Positions 12,040 to 24,000 of a DNA stretch of 64,000 nt are shown piece after piece. The stretch's first letter is position 1, and each line of letters begins with the position of its first letter. The notes beneath the pieces were generated by a model. It did not search any database. It was not told where the DNA came from and saw only the letters and a list, made by a program, of their open reading frames with translations. The stretch covers positions 293,948 through 357,947 of the forward strand of contig NW_014577406.1 of NCBI RefSeq assembly GCF_000485595.1. The letters are read 5' to 3'. Both the position numbers and the translations under genes were made by a program. The stretch is from Priapulus caudatus. Its lineage: Eukaryota > Priapulida > Priapulimorpha > Priapulimorphida > Priapulidae.

Positions 12040-15000
12040 AAACCAGCTGTTAACAATATACACAGGGACGAGACATGACAGGGCAGATGGGTCAGCGCAA
12101 ACACACGCACCTGCACATACATTGATTTTATACGCAGTTGCCACCGCCAGCAACACAGAACACGAACACTCACAGCCTCGCGCTTCCTGCGCTCTTGTTC
12201 GCGCAGCCGTTGTCGTTCCACGGCTGCACGCTGCTTCTCCTCCTCCGCCTGTCTCTGCTGCTGCTCAATGGCTGCTCGCCGTGCCCTCTCCAATGCCTCC
12301 TCCTCCTCACGCTCCCTATAACAGTTGTGCCAGTTAGTGATGTCCCGATGATCGATTATAATCGAAAGTAGTCGTTTGCAGCAACCGACTAAGCACTCGA
12401 TTATGAAAATAAATAATCAATTATCAAAAAAAAAAATTTGTTGGAAATATTTTTTTTATTTAAAATAACATTTGCAAACAATTGATGAAATGACTATTTA
12501 TTTAAGTTTTGTGTGTTTTCTTGGTTACTTTACAAATTACAGCTTGGAGACAGTAAATCTAACCTACAGCCTCACGACTCTACCATAAGCTCAGCATTTG
12601 ACACAGCACACGACGGTAATAAGTGTGGCACTAGAGAGCGCCGCTGAACCATTGGCATTTTGCTAATACCTCTGTTTCTCGCGTTCCAGCCGCTGTCTCT
12701 CCTTTTCCTGATGTTCCTTTTGCTGACGCTTCATTAACTCTTGCTCACGCTGTTGCTTCATCTGCAACAACAACAACCACAACAACAACAAAGTTAGCCA
12801 CTGGACATACAACTGTCTGAATAAGACAACCAGACTGGTCATGAGCATAAAGAGTTAAAATAATGCAAGAAGCACACAACGGTCCCATCTTGTATTCTAT
12901 GGTAGACCTTCCTTCTCCTTCTATACACACAAACACGTCACACACACCCTCTCCTTCTATACGCACAAACATGTGACACACACCAGGGGTAGAAATTAAC
13001 CTTTGAACACGGGAGTCCAACGGACTCCCTCCCTACCCTCAAAAAGAGGGAGTCCGCAGTCTGAAGTTCAAAATTAAAGATATTAACAATAACGCATGTG
13101 CTTATTTTTAAGATTCATGCAGTTGCACGTCTGCCAAATTTTCTTTGGACATTAGCTGAAAAAATATGGTTATTCCGCGAGGCCGTGCTCCGGAACGAAC
13201 TAGTTAGTATGGCAGAATTTTCAGGGAGGCACACAGACTCCTGCATATGTCAAATCAGGGAGTCCGACAGTTAATCAGGGAGTATTTGACTCCGGACTCC
13301 CATTAATTTCGCACCCTGCACACCCTCTCGTCCTTCGCTACATACAAACATGACACACACCATCTCCTTCTATACATACAAACACATGACACACACTCTC
13401 TCCTCCTTCCCTACATACAAACATGTGGCACATACCCTCTCCTCCTTCTCCATCGCTTGCTTCCTGAACTGAGCGAAGCTATCTAGGCTGGGCTTCACAC
13501 GGCAGCTCATGCTTCCCGTCGGAGTTGATTGCACAGCGAGACTCGACCACGAATCCACATTCTTGATCTGCAAACCCTACGGCAAAACACTGGCACTGAG
13601 ACAACTCCCATACTCCCGCTGCTACCCGCCCAGTGCCACCACAGAGCCCTCTAATAACAAAGTGGAGGCCACCGATAACGGCTACTTTCCCAAGGCTACC
13701 GTAGCGCCACCTGCATGCTGAAACACTCCCATAGGAAGCCACCTGAGGCTGATGACACTACAGTGTCCCTGCATGCTGAAACACGGCGCACGACAACCCC
13801 CCCCCCCAGCCACTGCTGGTGTACCGCAAACAAGTGCCGCAGTGCAACAGGGCTCATCTGGTGTCTGGTGTTCTGCTGATAAATTCATTTGTGCATAGCA
13901 AGACATCTTATACATAAGTCTTCTTTATTCTTGTTTGACTTTTGTAGCCAATTGGAACAAATATATCAGCTACACTTTCGCACCCACCTAATCTCTATGC
14001 ATTGCAGACACATGTGCATTGCAGGTTGGCAGGCAACAATTATGATTAGAAGCGTGCCAGCCATGGGCTGCCCAGTGTTTTTGCCTACCCACACAAGCAT
14101 TCACTGATTCAGCCTTCAGGGTGCTATAGACAGACTGCTTTAGAAAATAATATGATTTAAGGAGCGTAAACCTTGCTCAACAAACATTTGCCTTTGCAAT
14201 TAAGCTGTGCAACTGTAGCCTCACATTCACACAGGTATGGGCGCTAATAATAGCAAAAGCAGTTCAGTACTTTGTTAACAGTCAACAAATCAATGTTTAA
14301 CCCTCCTCTTGAGGGTCAAAATGTTATCCGACACTTACTCTTCGCATGTCAGCGGAAAGTACATTTCATGGTCCTTTCAATAAATCCATAAAAATGGTAG
14401 GTCACCCCTGAAACAAAAAAGTTTTTCAATCGCTCCGTCAGACCATGTCCTCAGAAAATGTCTAAAATCTGCCCTGTGCCCCATTGACCTTTGACCTGTG
14501 ACCTCCAATTTCGGCACAGTGATGGCTTTTCCTACCATGATGCTATACTCACCGACTAACACGAGCCTAGGTCGAGCCGTTTAGATTTGTGCCGCAATTC
14601 TGCATTTCCTCCCTATACCTTAAGTTAAGAAGGGAATGTTCCCCCTTCTTTTACACCTCTTGACCTTTGACCCCCAGCTTCGACATCCCAACTCGTTTTC
14701 AGATTACCCCCCACGTCCCGACTTTCGAATCCGTACGTCGAGTTGTTTAGATTAGTGCCCAACTGTTGACGGACGGACAGGACGGACGCACGCACGGACG
14801 CATGCTCATGCGATTCTACAAGCTGCATCTGACTATGTCAGATGAGCTAAAAACAAAAGGTTGAGCACTACGATGATGTCATCCCAATAAATCCTGTTTT
14901 ATCTCTCATACAGCAATGCTAAACACTCTTCAGAAGTTCATATTGCACGTGTGAGTTTGATGTCAGCTTCAATCATTTCCGGCAGGAGGTTATGTTTTCA

Positions 15001-18000
15001 CCGGCGTGTGTTTGTTGGTTTGTGCGTGTACAGCCTAACTGAAAAAGTTATGGACGGATTGTCATAAAATTTTCAGGATAGGTCAGAAATCGCCTAACTT
15101 AGAATTAATTAATTAATAAAATTTTCAGGATAGGTCAGAAATGGGGTAACTTAGAATTGATTAAATTTTGGTGGTGATCCGGATCCAATTAATTATTTAA
15201 TTAATTATTTAATAAAATTTTTCACAGTGAGAGAATTGAGCTGCCTTGGCGGAGGTCTGTGCTCTCCGAGTGCTCTAGTTTAAAGAATAGTATACAAGTT
15301 ATCCGATACTGATTCCTTAAAATATATTTTGTGCTGAGATACTAACCTTCTGTGATTTACGATTCTGTAGCATGAAACATACCAAGAGAGAATACGGCAA
15401 ACGTAAACCATATTATGAGGACAACTGACACACGAAGACATTTTCTTTAATAATGACTACATCCTTAATAACTTACCACTATCGACACACATTACGCATA
15501 TATTGCGGTCATGATACCAGCAATAGTCTACCAACAAGCAATACATTTTATTCACACATCATGACATTCTCGGAGAAACCCAGTACTGAAATCCCTTGTT
15601 CTCGCAACTTCTCCAACAGAAACACTTAAGGCATCTCTATGCTCTCTTCCAAGAAACGAAAGAAAGAATGGAAGGAAGGAATAGAATAAAAAACGCAGTG
15701 GCTACGCGTCCGGTCATCCATTACAAAGCTCAGCACAGATTCCCAAATCCACATCACGATTAGGCCACGCATTACGATTAGTAAATCGTAGATTTTACTG
15801 GATTTACTATTGCTTCAAAAGTTACAACAAGAGCCGCAGAGCGTCTGGGCTCATCTGAGGTCTGTTGCTACGATTATAAACGTAAAATTTCAGTCTCGTG
15901 CGTTCAATGTACCACATTTGTTAGGCGCAGATATGCAGACACGCAGTTGCATACACATCATTGTGAGACACGCCCACTATTGCAGATGGAGGGTGGGGAG
16001 GGTGGGGGAAGGGGGCGGGGGAGGGGTGGGGGAGGGTGGGGGAGGGGGCTCTAATAGCAAAAAGCAGTTCACTCCTTTGTTAACAGTCAACAAATCCATG
16101 TTTAACCCTCCTCTTGAGGGTCAAAAGGTTATCCGACACTTACTCTTCGCATGTCAGCAGAAGGGACATTTCATGGTCCTTTCAATAAAGCCATAAAAAT
16201 GCTAGGTCACCGCTGAAACAAAAAAGTTTTTCATCGCTCCGTCAGACCATGTCCTCAGAAAATGTCTAAAATCTGCCCTGTGCCCATTGACCTGTGACCT
16301 CCAATTTCGGCACAGTGATGGCTTTTCCTACCATGATGCTATACACCGACTATCACGAGCCTAGGTCGAGCCGTTTAGATTTGTGCCGCAATTCTGCATT
16401 TCCTCCCTATACCTTAAGTTAAGGAGTGAATGTTCCCCCTTCTTTTACACCTCTTGACCTTTGACCTTTGACCCCCAGCTTCGACATCCCAACTCGTTTT
16501 GACGATCCCCCCCAACGACCGAATATCGTGACCGTACGTCGAGCGGTTAAGATTTGTGCCCAACTGTTGACGGCGGACGGACGGACGACGGCGACGGACG
16601 GACGACGGACGGACGGACGATCATGCGATTCTACAAGCTGCATCTGACTATGTCAGATGAGCTAAAAACACATCCCTTTGATAAAATACCTAAATGTAAG
16701 TAATATTATCGTAACAAGTGCCACGGAGCGACAGCGCTCATCTAACGTCTACTGCGGTGACTCTGTGGTGGAGTAGTGGGATTCTAGTAAACCCTGTTAG
16801 TCCCAAATGTATTCACATACGTGCCAAAACAGTTAAAGGCACAGGGATGGTATCAGGAACCTTGTCAAAGGAATGTTCGTTGGGGATCGTTATGAAAGTT
16901 GCACGAGATGGCGCGTACGTTTAAGTGTCTTCAGATTAAAGATGGAGCTCCCATCGTACAGAGTAGCAACAATTATTTGCAAGACAGAATAGGTAAGCAC
17001 TCACTCCATTTACCTACGCAAGCCTACAGGCTGAAATAGAGAGCTGCCACCTGTAACTAATGAACGCAGGCAAAAACTACACAGTACTATCACCACCACA
17101 TGCACTGGCAGTGGCCACTGGCAGTGGCATAAGTTACATATAACACACTGACAGTACAGAATGCCATAGAAATTATACGATTTAAGAGCATAAACCTTCT
17201 TCAACCAAATTTAGCTTTTGAAATTTCACTGTGACATTGTTAGCCTCATACATCCAGGCATGTATAGATTCTACTAGCAAACCCAGCAGTCAAATTCTTT
17301 CTAACTAAATTCCAGTAAACAAATCCATCTTTAACCCTCCTCTTGAGGGTCAAAAGGTTATCCGACACTTACTCTTCGCATGTCAGCAGTAAGTACATTC
17401 ATGGTCCTTTCAATAAAGCCATAAAAATGCTAGGTCACCGCTGAAACAAAAAAGTTTTTCAATCGCTCCGTCAGACCATGTCCTCAGAAAATGTCTATAA
17501 TCTGCCCTGTGCCCCATTGTCTTTGACCTGTGACCTCAAATTTCGCCACAGTGATGGCTTTTCCTACCATGATGCTATACACTGACTATCACAAGCCTAG
17601 GTGAGCCGTTTAGATTTGTGCCGCAATTCTGCATTTCCTCCCTATACCTTAAGTTAAGGAGGGAATGTTCCCCCTTCTTTTACACCTCTTGAACCTTTGA
17701 CCTTTTCCCCCCAGCTTCGACATCCCAACTCGTTTTCGGATTACCCCCCCACGTCCCAAATATCGTGGACCGTACGTCGAGCGGTTAAGATTTGTGCCCA
17801 ACTGTTGACGCACGCACGCACGCACGCACGCACGCGACGCACGATCATGCGATTTTACAAGCTGCATCGACATATGTCAGATGAGCTAAAAACTTATTGT
17901 TTATTGTTTTTCACTGAAAAAATATAGTTGGATTCACATAAGAAATATATGACCGGACGCATAGCGTGGAGCTGGGCGTCCGATAACCGGACGCGTAGCC

Positions 18001-21000
18001 ACAGCCAATAAAAAATGGCAAGAAGGCATGAAGGCATAGAAGAAGAAGAAAGGAAGGGAGGAAGGACGTGTGTGGAGTAGCAACTGCAGGAAGCATCTTT
18101 ACAGGAAAAAATTACTTTTTTTCACGAGAGCTCTTTTTCAAGTCTGTGGAAAAAATAGCTCTCGTCAAAAATGTCGGGAGCAATTTCGCAGGTTTGAAGA
18201 GCTCATCGCTCATCGCTCCGTGTATTTTTTTTACCACTGATCTTTACCTTCCTGCTGGCGGGTGTGTTCGGTGTAGTGTTCTGCACATCTTCATCAGGTT
18301 CTCGCTGGAGTTCTCGTGGTGACATTGTTGCACTCGATGCATTGTCGCGCGACGGCGCGGCGCCGGTGCGGCGGCTGACGTGTAGGAAAACTCCCGTCGA
18401 CGCTGCAGAAACCACAATACAGGGTGCGAATAACGCGAAGTCCGAGTCAAATACTCCCCAATTTTACTGCCAGACTCCGCTCGATTTTGCACAAATGCCA
18501 AGATCCGCTGTGACTCCCTGAAAGTGCAGTACCAACGAGTTCGTTCCTGAGCACGGTCGCCTCCCGGCAATAACACATATTTGTTCAGCTAATGGCAGGA
18601 CGTGGCCAACTGATGAATCTTAAAATAAGCACATGATGCGTTATTGTTAATATCTTTAATTTTTTGAACTCAGAACTGCGGGACTCCCTCATTTATTCCG
18701 CAGACTCCCTCTTTTGGAGGGTAGGGGAGTCCCTTGGTCCCATGCGTCAAAAGTTAATTCTACCCTGCAATAACAGCGCCGGTGAGGGAAAAACCAACGC
18801 TGCGACCTGCTTACATCACTGCTGTCTGCCGCCATCGAATCTCTTCTCAGACCGGATTAATGCCACTAGCGTTGGCAAGGAGAAGGTCTACCGCTTGCTG
18901 ATCTACCAGAGTAACAAATTTCTTAAAGGTGGCTGTTGCATGTGTTTAGTATTCGCAAGCCTTTTGAAGAAGGGCTATATTAACGTTTACTATGCAAAAG
19001 TAACACGAGCGATATGAAGGAATGGACCATAGAGAGGCTGGCTCACTTCTCAATCTGAGTGATGAGCTACGTACGCCGTAATATTGAACCATGCAATTGC
19101 AGCGCTATTGTCGCCGACCAGGCGAGGAGAAATACAAGCTATGTACACGACACGCCCAAACACTATTGCACACCAAAGAGAACTTTTGCATACGTCAGCG
19201 TTCATTGCAAACCAAACATCAAGAAGTACCGAAAATCTTTGTTAATAAATGTATTGCGGCTTTCATAATAAAACATAAGGTAATTATATTTCATATAAAT
19301 ACACTAATTAACCTCGCTAGGCCAACAGTTCGACAAACTGAATCAAGCTGCTGCCAAGCTCTCATTCAACAAGGCTTCAGCTTCGAACCACGCCCTGAAT
19401 GTGTTACAAACAGGGTAATTACACGGATTTGTCGTCATGAGACAAAATCCGCACAGATAGAAACACCTTGACACGTCTCACAGTTGGGCGCGGGCAGGAC
19501 TTGGGAACTCGGCCGGTGGACTGCTGCTGGTCGTCGTCACCGATTGAAGAACTTGACTGCGATCCTTCGAGCGCTCATAACGACGACGGGCAGACTGCGA
19601 CACCTTGACGGCGGTCCATGTCGACGCACCTGCACGAGTATGAAGAAAATCGAAAGGTCAAAGGTCGGACCACTCCAGTCATTGGAATTACCTGTCTGAA
19701 ATGAGGTTACAACCCCTTCCCACATATACTGCTTGCTAGGTTTAATCAAGCCACACCAATTTGTATAAGGTTTTCACGGGATATACACGCGCAAAATGCT
19801 GACTTTGCGCGCATTCTCAATTATTATATTTGTTTTTTTAGAAAGGCATACCAACAATGGCTTGATTGGCTAAAGTTGAGGCTGAGCAAGAGTCGAACTT
19901 CTTGAGGCAGATAGCATAAATTAAACAAAAGATAAGATAGAATCTAGATTAGATTAGATTAGATAAAATTAAAGTCTTACGAGGATTGTGTGGCAAAAAA
20001 AAAAAAAAATTGAGGCAGAGAAAATGCCCACAAAGTTCATAAATCATGTTGTACACAATACGTAAGGTATAGGATTACTTGTCATGTGGCCGTATGATTA
20101 CAATGAAAGTGTCAATAGACACGTGTTAGCTCCCTTGCGGTGATAGAGAATGGGAGGGGGGATATATAAAGCAAGAGATATGATGGGGAGAAACTCTTAT
20201 ATCAGATATCTCCATTATTATACTCTCGATAATGATATATTGCAAGTGTTGATGCCGAAAATTACAATGTTTCAGATCTGACAAGTCTGAAATCTTGACG
20301 AGAGATGGCCGCTCGCCTAACATGATTGCTTTTGGGTTTCGGTCAGGCACATTTNNNNNNNNNNNNNNNNNNNNNNNNNAATTCTTCATTTCCTCCCTAT
20401 ACCTGAAGTTAAGGATCGAGTGAATGTTCACCCTTCTTTTACACCTCTTGACCTTTGACCTTTTCCCCCCAGCTTCGACATCCCAACTCGTTTTCGGATT
20501 ACCCCCCCACGTCCCAAATATCGTGACCGTACGTCGAGCGGTTAAGATTTGTGCCCAACTGTTGACGCACGCACGCACGCACGCACGCACGGACGCACGA
20601 TCATGCGATTCTACAAGCTGCATCCGACTACGTCAGATGAGCTAAAAACTTATTGTTTATTGTTTTTCACTGAAAAAATATAGTTGGATTCACATAAGAA
20701 ATATATGACCGGACGCATAGCGTGGGAGCTGGGCGTCCGATAACCGGACGCGTAGCCACAGCCAATAAAAAATGGCAAGAAGGCATAGAAGGCATAGAAG
20801 AAAGGAAGAAAGGAAGGGAGGAAGGGTGTGTGGAGTAGCAACTGCAGGAAGCATCTTTACCAGGAAAAAAATTACTTTTTTTTCACGAGAGCTCTTTTTC
20901 AAGTCTGTGGAAAAAATAGCTCTCGTCAAAAATGTTACGGGAGCAATTTCGCAGGTTTGAAGAGCTCATCGCTCATCGCTCCCGTGTATTTTTTACACTG

Positions 21001-24000
21001 ATCTTTACCTTCCTGCTGGCGGGTGTGTTCGGTGTAGTGTTCTGCACAATCTTCATCAGGTTCTCGCTGGAGTTCTCGGGTGACATTGTTGCACTCGATG
21101 CATTGTCGCGCGACGGCGGCGGCGGCGGTGCGGCGGCTGACGTGTAGGAAACTCCCGTCGACGCTGCAGACACAATACAGGGTGCGAAATTAACGCGAGT
21201 CCGGAGTCAAATACTCCCCAATTTACTGCCAGACTCCCTGATTTGACAAATGCAAGAGTCCGTGTGACTCCCTGAAAATGTTGCCATACCAACGAGTTCG
21301 TTCCTGAGCACGGCCTCGCGGAATAACCATATTTTTTCAGCTAATGGCAGACGTGCAACTGCATGAATCTTACAAATAAGCACATGCGTTATTGTTAATA
21401 TCTTTAATTTTGAACTTCAGACTGCGGACTCCCTCATTTTTCCGCAGACTCCCTCTTTTTGAGGGTAGGGAGTCCCTTGGACTCCCATGGTCAAAAGTTA
21501 ATTTCTACCCCTGCAATACGCGCCGGTGAGGGAAAACCAACGCTGGACCTGCTAACATCACTGCTGTCTGGCCATCGAATCTCTTCTCAGACCGGATTTG
21601 CACTAGGGTTGGCAAGGAGAAAGTCTACCGCTTGTGATCTACCAGAGTAACAAATTTCTTAAAGGTGGCTGTTGCATGTGTTTAGTATTCGCAAGCCTTT
21701 TGAAGAAGGCTATATTACGTTACTATGCAAAGTAACACCAGCGATATGAAGGATGGACCATAGAGAGGCTGGCTCCTTCTCATCTGAGTGGTGAGCTACG
21801 TAGGTAATATTGACCATGCAATTGCAGCGCTATGTCCCGACCAGGAGGAAGAGAATCAGCTATGTACACGACACGCCCAAACACTATTCACACCAAAGAG
21901 AAATTTGCATACGTCAGCCGTTCATTGCCAAACCAAACATCAAGAAGTACCGAAATCTTGTAATAAATGTATTGGGCTTTCATAATAACATAAGAGTAAT
22001 TATATTTCATAATAAATACACGTAATTAACCTGCTAGCAACAGTTTCGACAACTGATCAAGCTGCTGCCAAGCTCTATCAACAATGCTCAGCTCGAACCA
22101 CCCGCTGAATGTGTTACAAACAGGGTAATTACACGGATTTGTCGTCATGACACAAATCCGCACAGATAGAACACCTACACGTCTGCACGTTGGGCGGGGC
22201 AGGCTTGGGACTCGGCCGTGGACTGCTGCTGTCGTCGTCACTGATGAAGAACTTGACGGGATCCTTCGAGCGCTCGATAACGACGACGGGCGACTGCGAC
22301 ACCTGAGGCGTCGCAGGCGACGGCACCTGCACGAGTATGGAAGAAAATCGAAGGTCAAAGGTCGGCCACTCAGTCAATTGAATTACCTGTCTGAATGAGG
22401 TTACACCCCTCCCCATATACTGTTGCTAGGTTTATCAAGCCACACCAATTTGTATAAGGTTTTCCACGCATATACACGCCAAAATGCTGACTTTGCTGCA
22501 TCTCATTATTATATTGTTTTTAGAAAGGCATACCACAATGCTGATTGGCTAAAGTTGAGGCTGAGCAAGAGTCGAACTCTTGAGGCAGATAGATAAATTA
22601 AACAAAAGATAAGATAGAATTAGATTAGATTAGATTAGATAAAATTAAAGTCTTCACGAGGATTTTGTGGCAAAAAAATTTTGAGGCAGAAAATGCTCAC
22701 AAAGTTCATAAATCGTTGTTGTACACAATACGTAAGGTATAGGATACTTGTCATGTGGCAGTATGATTACAATGAAAGTGTCAATGACACTGTAGCTCAC
22801 CTTGGGTGTGATAGAAGAGGGAGGGGGGATATATAAAGCAAGAGTATATATGGGAGAACTCCCATTATATAGCATATCTCCCATTATATACTCTCGATAA
22901 TGATATATGCAAGTTTTGATGCGAAAATAAATGTTTCAGATCTGAAAGTCTGAAATCTTGACGAGAGATGGCGCTACGCCTAAATGATGGCCTTTTGGTT
23001 TTCGTTCAGCACATGGTTTTTGAACCAATAAAGCACCTAGTATATAAGAACCACTTCAGCCTGATAAATTAAGCAGGTTCTTATATAAAAAAAATACCGA
23101 AAATTAGAGGAAACTGGGGCAATCCAAGTATGTGTGCTACACCATTGGAAACCAACATGTAGTTCATCGTCAATAACAGTGTCAATTATTCACTAAATAA
23201 AGCCAATTTTACCTAGATAATGTACACAATATCCCCCCCAAAATTAAGAACCTCTTTAAGAACCTCTTCATGCTGATTTCTCACTATGTATCATATATAT
23301 AAGAACCACTTCAGCCTGAAACAGAAAATCACGGGTTCTTTTATGCGGGTGTTTACTGTATAGGTCTAATTGTAGAGTTGTTGACCAGTTAGACAAAATA
23401 AACGTAATAGGACGTTGTCGATATCTCTCCCATAGGAGTAACAACTGTTTTGGGGCTAGCCTTACACATTCACATACCAAATTTTAACAAAATCGAATGA
23501 ATTTAGATGGCCATTTTCATTTTTTCCAAAAAGTTGGCGTAGCTCGAAAGTAGGTCGACTGGCGTGCTCCAAAATAGGACGTTCAAACCTCTCCCATAGG
23601 AGTAACAAGCAGCCTAAAAACTTTTTTTTTTACGAGAGCTCTTTTTTGATTTTGTATGAAAAAAGAGCTCTCGTAATTTTTTTTACGGGAGCTATTTTAG
23701 GCTTGGCCAGAGCTACTTTTTCATAGCATGATTTTGTAAAAATTTTCATAATTTTGATGCACTGACTCTAATATCATTCATCAGCATTCAGCACTCAGAA
23801 CTAGTATCAGACTGTCAGTGTTAAGAAATCGTCAACAAATTACCCCGGCCCCCCACTCCGAGGTCGGAGGGACCGCATGCGCGTTCCCAAAATCGTTACG
23901 GGTCAGAAGCCGCGGGCGCACCCCCCAATTTTTTCGCGCTGACAAAATCCGGCGCCCAAGAATTGCCCCTCAAAAAAGGCGGGCCTGTATGTTGACATTT

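Larger units (their letters stand above)
15700..18000. mobile_element. MITE (GGCTACGCGTCCGGTCAT family) split by two nested insertions
   Basis: MITE sequence occupies 15700-15825, 16664-16712 and 17888-18000; joined, these are collinear with the intact copies at 3097-3351 and 61102-61383. The two interruptions are Helitron-like copies at 15826-16663 and 16713-17887. Both entered A-runs of five in the uninterrupted sequence, and the host is recovered without duplication. The outer end is double (ACCGGACGC..GTAGCC repeated), as in the 61-kb copy. Confidence 0.82.
17628..20354. repeat. Left copy of a ~2.7-kb direct duplication flanking an assembly gap
   Basis: This segment, starting ATTCTGCATTTCCTCCC, recurs in the same order at 20381-23008: MITE end, CGAGAGCTC hairpins, the CAGGG-family element, a BET-like exon, and an AGATTAGATTAGATT run. 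The copies differ mainly by scattered one- to three-base indels, not by substitutions typical of old duplications. It ends at the run of N. Confidence 0.9.
20381..23008. repeat. Right copy of the gap-flanking direct duplication
   Basis: Collinear with 17628-20354 from ATTCTTCATTTCCTCCC onward. It includes the 3' part of a Helitron-like element (to about 20647), a MITE end, the CAGGG element at 21178-21513, the BET exon and the GATTAGATTAGATT tract near 22620. Indels relative to the left copy occur every few tens of bases, often in homopolymers. Confidence 0.9.

Noticed and set aside
11692-12156. Single long minus-strand frame reading from the BET last exon into the TC-rich intron
   Set aside because: Only the final 21 codons are coding. 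The upstream Leu/Ser-rich part is the intronic pyrimidine repeat, and the phase and acceptor show the splice.
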